The translations under genes and the position numbers were made by a program. Below the pieces are notes generated by a model. The model saw only the letters and a list, made by a program, of their open reading frames with translations. It made no database searches and had not been told where the DNA came from. 46,291 bases of DNA. Source: an uncultured Oscillospiraceae bacterium (GTDB lineage: Bacteria > Bacillota > Clostridia > Oscillospirales > Oscillospiraceae). This document shows, in pieces, positions 7,148 to 14,544 of this stretch. Within the stretch, counting starts at the first letter, position 1; each line of letters begins with the position of its first letter. The DNA is taken from contig CAKUJN010000005.1 of the NCBI GenBank assembly GCA_934661735.1, positions 1-46,291 on the forward strand, written 5' to 3'.

Positions 7148-9058
7148 TCAAAGTGCTTCCAGCTCTGCCTGCCACACGGCGGCGCACGCGTCGCTTGGCA
7201 TGCGCCAGTCGCCGCGCGGCGAAAGCGTGACCGAGCCGACCTTCGGCCCGTCGGGCAGACAGCTGCGCTTGAACTGCTGCTGGAAGAAGCGGCGGTAGAA
7301 ATTCTTCAGCCAGTGCAGCAGCACCTCGTCAGAATACCGCCCCGCCATCGCGTGCCGTGCAAGACGGTAGATCTTTGCGGGGGAGAAGCCGAAGCGCAGC
7401 ACGTAATAAAGGTAAAAGTCATGCAGCTCATACGGCCCGACCAGCGATTCGGTCTGCTGGGCAATTTCACCGTTGTCCTTTGCCGGAAGCAGCTCAGGAC
7501 TGACGGGCGTATCCAGAATATCCAGCAGCACGCCGCGCAGCGCTTCGCCTGCCGCGTGTTCGGCCTCATACCGCACGATGTGGCGCACCAGCGTTTTCGG
7601 CACGCCTGCGTTGACGCCGTACATGCTCATATGGTCGCCGTTATACGTGGCCCAGCCCAGCGCCAGCTCGCTCAGATCGCCCGTTCCGACGACCAGACCG
7701 CCGGTGCGGTTGGCAAGGTCCATCAGCTCCAGCGTGCGCACGCGCGCCTGACCGTTTTCAAACGTCACATCCAGCACGTCCTCGCGCTGGCCGATGTCGG
7801 CAAAGTGGCTGCGGACGGTATTGGCAATCTGAATTTCGCGGAAGTCGACGCCAAGCTCCGCGCAGAGAATCTCCGCGTTTGAGCGTGTGCGTTTCGTTGT
7901 GCCGAAGCACGGCATCGTCACGGCCAGAATATCACTCGCCGGACGGCCAAGCCGTTTCATCGCGCGCACCGCCACCAGAAGCGCAAGGCAGCTGTCCAGT
8001 CCGCCGGAAATGCCGATCACGGCGGTTTTCGCGTGCGCGTGCTCGATACGCTTTGCAAGGCCGTCGGCTTGAATCTCCAGAATCAGCTCACAGCGCTCGG
8101 CGCGCGCGCTGTCGTCCGACGGGACAAACGGCGTGGGCGAAACGGCGCGCGTCAGTACAATCTCATGCAGCGGCAGATCGAAATCCACCGTCACGTATCC
8201 GGCGCCGTCCGTCTGGAACGTTGTGCTGCGGCAGCGCTCTGCGGCCATGCGGCCGAGGTCCGCCTCGGTGCAGGCGATACCCTCGCCGAACGGATGACTC
8301 TCCGCAAGCAGCGCGCCGTTTTCACAGATCAGGTTGTGTGCGGCAAAGACCATATCGGTCGTCGATTCGCCGTGTCCGGCGTCAGAATAGACATATGCGC
8401 ACAAAAGGCGCGCCGACTGCTGCGATACCAGCTGGCGGCGGTAGTCCGCCTTGCCGACGGTTTCGTCGCTTGCCGAGAGATTCGCGATTACCGTCGCGCC
8501 GGCCAGCGCGTGGCGTGTGCTTGGCGGGAGCGGGGACCACAGATCTTCGCAGATCTCCGCCGCCAGCACAAATTCCGGCACGGACACACACCGGAACAGA
8601 AGCTTCGTTCCGAAAAGCGTCTCCTGTCCTGCAAACGTAATTGTCCGGCAGCCCTCCGGCGCGGGTGTAAAGTGCCGCCGCTCATAGAATTCGCCATAGT
8701 TGGGGATGTGTGTTTTCGGCACAAGGCCCAGCAGCCTTCCGCGGCAGACGACAGCCGCGCAGTTATAGAGCTTGCAGTCCACGCGCACCGGCAGACCGAC
8801 GACGAAAACCGTGTCCAGCTCCGCGCTGGCGCGCAGAATTTCCCGCAGCCCACGCTCCGCCGCCTCCTGCAGCGGCTGCTGCAAAAACAAATCCGAGCAG
8901 GTGTAGCCCGTCAGACCCAGCTCCGGATAGACGGCCAGCTGGCAGTCGTTCTGCGCCGTGCGGCGCATGGCCTCGATGGTCGCGTGCGTGTTGTGGGCGC
9001 AGTCGGCCACGCGGAGCGCGGGCGAGACGGCGCATGCGCGGATAAAACCGTGAATCAT
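7148..9058 (-). CDS. nadE: Glutamine-dependent NAD+ synthetase
   Basis: A 636-residue two-domain enzyme making NAD+ from deamido-NAD+, ATP and glutamine, the last step of NAD synthesis. The N-terminal nitrilase-type glutaminase domain shows the Glu-Lys-Cys triad in YPELGLTGY, PKTHIPNYGEFYE and AAEICEDLW. The C-terminal synthetase domain has the ATP pyrophosphatase loop SGGLDS and the later GTGDLSELALGW. The length matches the long, glutamine-using NadE class. The gene is monocistronic between its own promoter and a terminator. Cytoplasmic. Confidence 0.95.
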   Translation of the reverse strand: MIHGFIRACAVSPALRVADCAHNTHATIEAMRRTAQNDCQLAVYPELGLTGYTCSDLFLQQPLQEAAERGLREILRASAELDTVFVVGLPVRVDCKLYNCAAVVCRGRLLGLVPKTHIPNYGEFYERRHFTPAPEGCRTITFAGQETLFGTKLLFRCVSVPEFVLAAEICEDLWSPLPPSTRHALAGATVIANLSASDETVGKADYRRQLVSQQSARLLCAYVYSDAGHGESTTDMVFAAHNLICENGALLAESHPFGEGIACTEADLGRMAAERCRSTTFQTDGAGYVTVDFDLPLHEIVLTRAVSPTPFVPSDDSARAERCELILEIQADGLAKRIEHAHAKTAVIGISGGLDSCLALLVAVRAMKRLGRPASDILAVTMPCFGTTKRTRSNAEILCAELGVDFREIQIANTVRSHFADIGQREDVLDVTFENGQARVRTLELMDLANRTGGLVVGTGDLSELALGWATYNGDHMSMYGVNAGVPKTLVRHIVRYEAEHAAGEALRGVLLDILDTPVSPELLPAKDNGEIAQQTESLVGPYELHDFYLYYVLRFGFSPAKIYRLARHAMAGRYSDEVLLHWLKNFYRRFFQQQFKRSCLPDGPKVGSVTLSPRGDWRMPSDACAAVWQAELEAL

Positions 9059-9078
9059 GGCAGATCATCCTTTGTGCC

Positions 9079-9141
9079 TGTCCGCTGTGCGGACAGTTTG
9101 ATTATAAACGTATCATACCACATCCTGCCGTCCGGAAACAA
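9079..9141 (-). promoter_or_regulatory. nadE promoter with a 5' leader hairpin
   Basis: On the minus strand, TTGTTT (9141-9136), an 18-nt spacer and TATGAT (9117-9112). The leader contains an 8-bp hairpin (9079-9086 with 9090-9097) just before the AAAGGA ribosome site. A TATAAT at 9106-9101 is an alternative -10 without a good -35. Confidence 0.45.
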
Positions 9142-9162
9142 GGGCGGCGTGCAGAAAGTTGC

Positions 9163-9191
9163 TTGCGGGATAGGAAAAGATATGCTAGAAT
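9163..9191 (+). promoter_or_regulatory. Promoter of the XRE-type regulator gene
   Basis: TTGCGG (9163-9168), 17 nt, then TAGAAT (9186-9191) with an extended TG at 9183-9184. The predicted leader is about 175 nt. A second possible -10 (TACAAT, 9300-9305) lies nearer the gene. Confidence 0.5.
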
Positions 9192-9202
9192 AGAAAACGG
9201 GT

Positions 9203-9287
9203 GTTGCATTTCACACCGCGTGCGCGGAAAGATACGGAATGCAACCGCCGGTTGACAGATTTGACAGTCGGATTTCTGGTATGCAAC
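9203..9287. repeat. Three copies of GTTGCAT/ATGCAAC upstream of the XRE gene
   Basis: GTTGCAT occurs at 9203-9209, and its inverse ATGCAAC at 9239-9245 and 9281-9287. The last two extend to an identical 10-mer, ATGCAACCGC. They lie between the promoter and the start of a DNA-binding protein gene, so they may be its operators. Confidence 0.45.
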
Positions 9288-9372
9288 CGCGGAAAACGGT
9301 ACAATACGGCCAGAAATTGAAATGCGGTGCGCGGCAGAGACCGCGTGCCGCCGGAATTGGAGGAAATCAGAT

Positions 9373-10362
9373 ATGATTCTGGCAGACAAAATTATTTCTC
9401 TGCGGAAAAGGGCCGGTTGGTCGCAGGAGGAACTGGCGCAGCAGCTGAACGTGACGCGCCAGTCCGTGTCCAAATGGGAGGGCGCGCAGTCTGTGCCCGA
9501 CATGGACAAAATTTTACAGATGAGCCGGATTTTCGGCGTCACGACGGACTTTCTGCTGAAAGACGAGCTGGAGGAGGAGCAGTCCGTTCCCGCGGAGGAG
9601 AGCGCACCCGCGCTGCGCCGCGTGACGATGGGCGAGGCGTCGCAGTATCTTGCAATCCGGCGCGAGGCCGCGCCGAAAATGGCGCTGGCGACGCTTCTGT
9701 GCGTGCTTTCGCCGGTTACGCTGATGTTCCTTGCGGCGTTGAGCGAGATTCAGCGCTTCGGTATTTCCGCAAACGCCGCAGCGGGCGTGGGACTGTGCGT
9801 CCTGCTGACGCTGGTTGCGATTGCGGTCGTGATGTTCCTCGGCTGCGGCGCAAAGGCAAAGGAGTTTTCGTTCCTGGAGCAGACGGAGTTTGAGACCGAG
9901 TACGGTGTCAGCGGTATGGTCAAGGAGCGCAGAAAGGAATTCCAGCCGGTCTATAACCGTCTGAACGCAGTTGCAGCGGTGCTCTGCATTCTTTCGGTGA
10001 TGCCGCTGTTTGCCTCGTCGTGCTTTGAAGCGCCGGACGCCGTCTATGTGATGGCGGTCTGCGTGCTGCTGGTGATCGCGGGAATCGGCGCGGCGCTGTT
10101 CGTCTATGGCGGCACGGTGAACGCCGCAATGGAAAAGCTTCTGGAGGAAGGCGATTATACGCGTGAGCGCAAGGCGCGCAGCCGCGTGACCGGCGCGGTG
10201 TCGGTGTGCTACTGGCCGGTGGTGACGGCAATTTTTCTCTTTTATACCTTCGGCCCGATAGGCAACGGCCAGCCCAGATACAGCTGGTTCATCTGGGCAA
10301 TCGCGGGTGTGCTGTATGCTGCGCTGATGGCTGTTCTGCGCATCGTCGGCTGCAGAAAGTAG
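9373..10362 (+). CDS. XRE-family HTH regulator with membrane domain
   Basis: A 329-residue protein. Residues 1-65 are a Cro/CI-type helix-turn-helix (WSQEELAQQLNVTRQSVSKWE is the core). After an acidic linker come about six hydrophobic segments (from about residue 95 to the end) in two groups, separated by a polar stretch. Such HTH-membrane fusions are common in Clostridia, and their signals are unknown. ATG 9373 has GGAGGAAAT upstream. The gene converges on the AlkZ-like gene with only 2 nt between stop codons and no visible terminator there. Confidence 0.85.
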   Translation: MILADKIISLRKRAGWSQEELAQQLNVTRQSVSKWEGAQSVPDMDKILQMSRIFGVTTDFLLKDELEEEQSVPAEESAPALRRVTMGEASQYLAIRREAAPKMALATLLCVLSPVTLMFLAALSEIQRFGISANAAAGVGLCVLLTLVAIAVVMFLGCGAKAKEFSFLEQTEFETEYGVSGMVKERRKEFQPVYNRLNAVAAVLCILSVMPLFASSCFEAPDAVYVMAVCVLLVIAGIGAALFVYGGTVNAAMEKLLEEGDYTRERKARSRVTGAVSVCYWPVVTAIFLFYTFGPIGNGQPRYSWFIWAIAGVLYAALMAVLRIVGCRK

Positions 10363-10364
10363 GA

Positions 10365-11408
10365 CTATTCTGCAAGGCGGACGGCACAGTCCGGAAAGCG
10401 TGCCGCCGCGGCGCGGCGGATTTCAGAAATCTGACAATCGGACAGTGCTTCAAAGGGTGTGACCGTCAGGCTGCACCCTTTTCGCTTCCATACGGCGCAT
10501 ATACGCCCGTGCAAAAGCACCGTGGGAAAGACGATTCCGGCGAGGGAAAACACGCGCCGCAGGTGCTCCGGCGGGAGAATCAGACTCTCTTTTTTCTCAT
10601 AGCCCAGCAGAAACGGGTCAAAGCCCGCCAGAAACACGCAGTCCGGCGCCGGACTGGCAGGAATCTCCGGCGCATCCATATAAAAATATGTCCGCCCGCC
10701 GCATTCCGCCGCCTGTGCCGGCAGCTGCTCAAGCCATCGCCGCACCTCGCGCGTCGGCGCGCGGAAAAAATACATCGCGTCATGAATCGTGGCAGGGCCG
10801 TAATGCGTGAAATACCGCCGCGCCAGCTCCACCGCCGCCGCATCCTGCGCCATCGGTGTAAATCGCGGGCAGGGAAGAAGCGTTTTTTCCCCGCACACGG
10901 CGTACACGGCAAAGCCGCGCTCGCATGCCTCGCGCAGGCCGCCGCCCCAGGGGTCAAACATGGCGGCCTCCTCGGCCTCGGTCATCCCGTGTGCGCGGCA
11001 GAGCAATTTCAGCGCCTCGCGCGTCTGCGGCCCGCTGTCCAGCGCGCGGACGATGACCTCCGTCAGTTCTGCCTGCCGATCAGGCGTCAGCGCCCAGCCC
11101 TCGCGCCGGTTCCAGAAGCTCGGGGCGTCCCAGACGTTTCGGCGGCAGTTTTCGCCGCAGGTGAGAAACAGCGGCAGATCGTCCGGATCGAACACATGCG
11201 CCGTGCCGCGCAGCGTCCAGCTCTTGACCAGCTGCTCCCGCGCGGCGCTTTCCGAAAAGTTCGTGCTGCGGATGGCAAGCGCATGCAGCGCGTTGGATAA
11301 ATACTGCGCCTGCACGCCGCACAGTCCGCGCGCGGCGGTGCGCATGTCCGCGGGCGCGGACAGATACTGGCCGGCCATCCGGCGGAGCAGGATTTCCTCT
11401 CTTGTCAT
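10365..11408 (-). CDS. Winged-helix AlkZ/YcaQ-type DNA glycosylase family protein
   Basis: A 347-residue member of the HTH_42 family, which includes AlkZ and YcaQ. Those enzymes unhook interstrand crosslinks or alkylated bases. The glutamine motif of that family is present as Q33-A-Q35 in GLCGVQAQYLSNA, the QxQ form associated with AlkZ-type enzymes rather than the QxD form. Downstream features such as SWTLRGTAHVF also fit. No toxin biosynthesis genes lie nearby, so a general DNA repair or self-resistance role is an inference. GGAGGCGCGCC precedes the start codon. Confidence 0.82.
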   Translation of the reverse strand: MTREEILLRRMAGQYLSAPADMRTAARGLCGVQAQYLSNALHALAIRSTNFSESAAREQLVKSWTLRGTAHVFDPDDLPLFLTCGENCRRNVWDAPSFWNRREGWALTPDRQAELTEVIVRALDSGPQTREALKLLCRAHGMTEAEEAAMFDPWGGGLREACERGFAVYAVCGEKTLLPCPRFTPMAQDAAAVELARRYFTHYGPATIHDAMYFFRAPTREVRRWLEQLPAQAAECGGRTYFYMDAPEIPASPAPDCVFLAGFDPFLLGYEKKESLILPPEHLRRVFSLAGIVFPTVLLHGRICAVWKRKGCSLTVTPFEALSDCQISEIRRAAAARFPDCAVRLAE

Positions 11409-11435
11409 GGCGCGCCTCCGTTTTTTGATACGGAT

Positions 11436-11464
11436 ATCATAGCACAGGCGCAGACGAAAAGCAA
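11436..11464 (-). promoter_or_regulatory. Promoter of the AlkZ-like gene
   Basis: Minus strand: TTGCTT (11464-11459), 17 nt, TATGAT (11441-11436), with a TGC extension before the -10. The -35 overlaps the T-run of the terminator of the upstream M56 gene. Confidence 0.6.
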
Positions 11465-11465
11465 A

Positions 11466-11490
11466 GCGGCCGGAGCAATGCTCCGGCCGC
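11466..11490 (-). terminator. Terminator of the blaI-M56 operon
   Basis: An 11-bp GC-rich stem (11466-11476 with 11480-11490) and a 3-nt loop, followed on the minus strand by TTTGCTTTTC. It lies 5 nt after the M56 stop codon. Confidence 0.8.
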
Positions 11491-11495
11491 AGGAT

Positions 11496-13475
11496 TCAGT
11501 TTTCTCCGATCGGCGTAAGCTGCACGCCGTCCGGTGTGAGATGAACTGCTCCTGTCACAGCCTGTGTATTATAGTCCACTGCGATGAGAAACAGGTAATA
11601 GCTGCCGCCTTTCGGCACGTCAAATGTGACCGTGCCATCGCCGCCGTTGAGCAGTGCGTTCGCCTGCACTTCCGGCCCTGAATTTTTGCTGATGCAGACC
11701 AGTATGAGCACCACGTCCTGTCCCGCCGGCGCATAGGTAAGCCGGCAGGCGAGCGTTCCGCCGTTTTCCGACGTCAGCCTGTACGGATACAATAGCGCTG
11801 GGCCGGAGGAAAGTGCATGAAAGCTGAAACCGCTTTCGTCATAGCTGTTCGCGGCGGGATACTGCGCGGAGACGTTCTCCGCAAGCTGCTGTGCCTGCGC
11901 CGAGGCCGGAACACGCTGCGTTTGCAGCTGAACGCTCACAGCGCTCGCAGAGCCGCCACTCTGCACCTGCTGATAGTCCGCGTCCGTCAGCGAGACCGTC
12001 ACCTCGTCGCCGCCGCGCAGATCGTCCAGCGCCAGCGCGTACAGCTCGTCCGTTTCCGCGTCAAACCAGAGCAGCTCCGCGTATTCACAGGCCAGCACCG
12101 TGCTTTTCCCGAAAATGCCCGCATTCGCGTCAATGTCCGCCACGGTGATTGTGTTTGCCGCCGCGTCGACGTGCAGCACGACGGCGTTCAGGCCGATGTG
12201 ATCCGGCTGCTGAGAGACGAAGCGCGCGCCGTCGGGGAGCGGCATCGTGTCCTTTTCGGCCAGCCTGCGCACACGCACCTCCGACGAGCCGGAGGATACA
12301 AATGCGATGGTGTCGTTGTCCAGAATGCGGAAACGGTAGGTATACACGCCGTCATCCGTTGTGCAGAGCACATTTCCGTTTTCCATCGTAAAGCTGCCGT
12401 GGGCGAGGTAGGACGACAGCAGATCACTGGTGAAGGTGAAGCGCTGCTCCGCGGCGTTGAAGATTACACACGGTCCGCCGAGCAGATTGCCCGACTCCAC
12501 GAGATAGGCGCCGGAGGAAAGAGCGGCGTGTGTGTTGTTCTTCGGGTCGGTCAGGAAGCATACGCAAAGCGCAATACAGCAGACGACCGCCAGTACGATC
12601 AGCAGGAACGCGGGCTTTTTATAGTTCAGAACAGCCTTCACGCGCGTTTTCACGCCGACCTCGCCAAAGGCCAGCGGGCAGACCGCAATGGTCCGGCGCG
12701 GCGTGCTGCATGCAAGCAGCGCCTGAGAATAGTCCGCGCGCGACGGCGCGTCCAGCCCACGGATGACCTGCTCGTCGCAGGCAAGCTCAATATCGCGGCA
12801 TAAAAGCACATAGCTCAGCCATACCAGCGGATGGAACCAGTAGAGCGCCAGCAGCACAAAGCCTGCCAGCTTGAGCAGATGGTCTCCGCGCCGGATGTGC
12901 ATCCGCTCATGCGCCAGAACCAGACGCGCCTGCGCCGCGTCCATGCCGGACGGCAGATAGATGCGCGGGCGAAATACGCCGAATACAAACGGCGAGGATA
13001 CCGCGTCGCACGCGTACACGTTTTCGTACAGCCGCACGGCCGTCCGTACCTGCGCGCGGACGCGCAGCGCGCTGACCAGCAGATAGCCAAGCAGCACGCC
13101 CGCACCGGTCAGCCACACAAGCGCCGCGGCGTCCGTCCAGACGAAAAGCGGATGACCGCCTGCCGCGGATGCTGCGGCGTTTGGCGCGGTCAAAGCGGAA
13201 TTGACCGCCTGATTCAGAGCCGGAATACCGGTTGTGACGGCGGGCGCGGCAGAAAGCTGTACATCCTGCGCGGCAAGCGGCGCGGCAGCCGGAATCAGAC
13301 TCAGCGCGCTTTCCAGTGTGAACGGCAGCGCCAGCCGAAGCCCGACAAGGCTCCACAGGACCGGCCGCACGCGCTTCGGCGCGTTTTTCAGCACCAGCCG
13401 CAGCAGCAGGACCGCCGCAATCAGAAAGCATGCGGCGTAGCTCCGGTTGACGAATCCCAGAAAAAGCTCAGTCAT
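11496..13475 (-). CDS. M56 family (BlaR1/MecR1-like) membrane metallopeptidase
   Basis: A 659-residue sensor protease. The N-terminal part has about four membrane segments. The zinc motif HERMH is at residues 189-193, with the downstream CRDIELACDEQV that marks BlaR1-type M56 peptidases. Another membrane segment (about 275-300) precedes a large external domain of about 350 residues. That domain does not look like a penicillin-binding sensor, so the ligand need not be a beta-lactam. GGAGGGAGGC precedes ATG 13475, which overlaps the blaI stop by 8 nt. By analogy it would inactivate the BlaI-like repressor after sensing an envelope signal. Confidence 0.9.
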   Translation of the reverse strand: MTELFLGFVNRSYAACFLIAAVLLLRLVLKNAPKRVRPVLWSLVGLRLALPFTLESALSLIPAAAPLAAQDVQLSAAPAVTTGIPALNQAVNSALTAPNAAASAAGGHPLFVWTDAAALVWLTGAGVLLGYLLVSALRVRAQVRTAVRLYENVYACDAVSSPFVFGVFRPRIYLPSGMDAAQARLVLAHERMHIRRGDHLLKLAGFVLLALYWFHPLVWLSYVLLCRDIELACDEQVIRGLDAPSRADYSQALLACSTPRRTIAVCPLAFGEVGVKTRVKAVLNYKKPAFLLIVLAVVCCIALCVCFLTDPKNNTHAALSSGAYLVESGNLLGGPCVIFNAAEQRFTFTSDLLSSYLAHGSFTMENGNVLCTTDDGVYTYRFRILDNDTIAFVSSGSSEVRVRRLAEKDTMPLPDGARFVSQQPDHIGLNAVVLHVDAAANTITVADIDANAGIFGKSTVLACEYAELLWFDAETDELYALALDDLRGGDEVTVSLTDADYQQVQSGGSASAVSVQLQTQRVPASAQAQQLAENVSAQYPAANSYDESGFSFHALSSGPALLYPYRLTSENGGTLACRLTYAPAGQDVVLILVCISKNSGPEVQANALLNGGDGTVTFDVPKGGSYYLFLIAVDYNTQAVTGAVHLTPDGVQLTPIGEN

Positions 13476-13842
13476 TTTGCGCCTCCCTCCGGTATGCGTC
13501 AATCATGCGCTGCACCTCGTCCAGCTCCTGCTCGCTCAGCCGCCGCTGGCTGGTGAACGCGGCCAGAAACGCGGGCAGCGATCCGGAAAATGTCTCCTGC
13601 ACGAAGCTCCGGCTCTGCATGGCGGCGTACTGCTCGCGCGAAATACGGGCCGTGACGGTGCCGCCGTTGTTTTCAAACAGTCCCTTTTCGCACAGCCGCC
13701 GGACGACGGTGTGCGTTGTGGTGCGCTTCCAGCCGAATTCCCGCTCCGCGACGTGCACCAGCTCCGAAGTTGTCACCGGCGCCAGCGCCCAGATGCGCTC
13801 GGCAAACCGCGCCTCAATGGCGCCCAGCTGAATTTCTGCCAT
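13468..13842 (-). CDS. BlaI/MecI family transcriptional repressor
   Basis: A 124-residue winged-helix repressor. The helix-turn-helix segment KRTTTHTVVRRLCEKGL and the C-terminal dimerisation part (FLAAFTSQRRLSEQELDEVQRMI) fit BlaI/MecI. ATG 13842 is chosen because AAAGGAG lies at the right distance; upstream in-frame ATGs fall in the operator region. Two ACTAC-N5-GTAGT dyads upstream are near-ideal BlaI operators. The repressor is therefore likely autoregulated and controls the M56 gene behind it. Confidence 0.93.
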   Translation of the reverse strand: MAEIQLGAIEARFAERIWALAPVTTSELVHVAEREFGWKRTTTHTVVRRLCEKGLFENNGGTVTARISREQYAAMQSRSFVQETFSGSLPAFLAAFTSQRRLSEQELDEVQRMIDAYRREAQND

Positions 13843-13860
13843 GACAGCGTCTCCTTTCAT

Positions 13861-13875
13861 ACTACAATGAGTAGT
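13861..13875. promoter_or_regulatory. BlaI-type operator, proximal copy
   Basis: ACTAC-N5-GTAGT, a perfect 5-bp dyad. It is centred 27 bp from the second copy, on the transcript side of the blaI promoter. Confidence 0.8.
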
Positions 13876-13885
13876 CTCCACGATC

Positions 13886-13914
13886 ATACTACACCGCGTA
13901 GTCTCCGATGTCAA
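13886..13914 (-). promoter_or_regulatory. blaI-M56 promoter with overlapping second operator
   Basis: Minus strand: TTGACA (13914-13909), 17 nt, TAGTAT (13891-13886). A second ACTAC-N5-GTAGT dyad (13888-13902) covers the -10 and spacer, so bound repressor would block polymerase. Confidence 0.85.
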
Positions 13915-13918
13915 GAAA

Positions 13919-13946
13919 AATCTGCGCCCCGCCTGAGGCGCAGATT
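13919..13946 (-). terminator. Terminator of the ECF S-component gene
   Basis: A 10-bp stem (13919-13928 with 13937-13946), followed on the minus strand by TTTTTC. The T-run runs directly into the -35 of the blaI promoter. Confidence 0.8.
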
Positions 13947-13953
13947 CCCTGCG

Positions 13954-14487
13954 TTATTTCGCCCTGCTGTCCAGCGCTTTTCGCACCGGCGGCGCAATCA
14001 GGCACGCCAGCACGCCGCCGATGGCGGCGGTAATCAGCTGCGGCCAGGTAAACGCTGCGGTCACAGCGGTCAGCTTTGCTGCCGGAACGATCAGCGGCGC
14101 GACCAGCTGCACCAGCACCAGCCACAGCGCTGCAAATTTCGCCGCCGCTGCCGCAAGCATGCACGCATATGCCGCCGGATATCGCCGCGCGGTCAGATAC
14201 CGCCCGACCAGAAGCGCGAACAGCACCGCGTAGACCGCGTTGCCCAGCGCCACGCACGGCACCAGCTGGAAAAATGCCGGCCCGATTCCGAGCGCATAGG
14301 CGCAGAACGGCGAGAGCACGGCGACGGTCAGACCCGACCATACGCCGCCCAGAAGCGCCGCCATGGCCAGCACCAGATTGACACACGAGCCGGTCACAAA
14401 CTGCCCAAGGCTCTTTGTGGCAAATTGCAGGCAGACCAGCAGCGCAAGGCACACGGCGGTGCGCGTAATCCATACAGTTTTTTTCAT
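13954..14487 (-). CDS. ECF transporter S component-like membrane protein
   Basis: A 177-residue, very hydrophobic protein with about six membrane segments. The size, the N-terminal Arg/Lys before the first segment, and the small-residue-rich helices (GSCVNLVLAMAALLGGVWSG) fit the substrate-binding S component of energy-coupling-factor importers. Energising EcfA/EcfT subunits are not in the window, so it would share a module encoded elsewhere. I saw no riboswitch in the short leader, and the vitamin imported is unknown. GGAGGAAAC precedes the start. It has its own promoter and terminator. Confidence 0.7.
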   Translation of the reverse strand: MKKTVWITRTAVCLALLVCLQFATKSLGQFVTGSCVNLVLAMAALLGGVWSGLTVAVLSPFCAYALGIGPAFFQLVPCVALGNAVYAVLFALLVGRYLTARRYPAAYACMLAAAAAKFAALWLVLVQLVAPLIVPAAKLTAVTAAFTWPQLITAAIGGVLACLIAPPVRKALDSRAK

Positions 14488-14512
14488 GACAGGTTTCCTC
14501 CGTTTCAGCTAC

Positions 14513-14541
14513 ATTATAAAGTCGGCGCGGAGCGCTGTCAA
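14513..14541 (-). promoter_or_regulatory. Consensus promoter of the ECF S-component gene
   Basis: Minus strand: perfect TTGACA (14541-14536), 17 nt, perfect TATAAT (14518-14513), 25 nt before the start codon. It begins only 3 nt after the ABC-F stop codon. Confidence 0.88.
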
Positions 14542-14544
14542 GCT

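Noticed and set aside
9252..9266. Tandem TTGACA copies as -35 boxes of the XRE gene
   Set aside because: No -10 lies 16-18 nt downstream of either copy.
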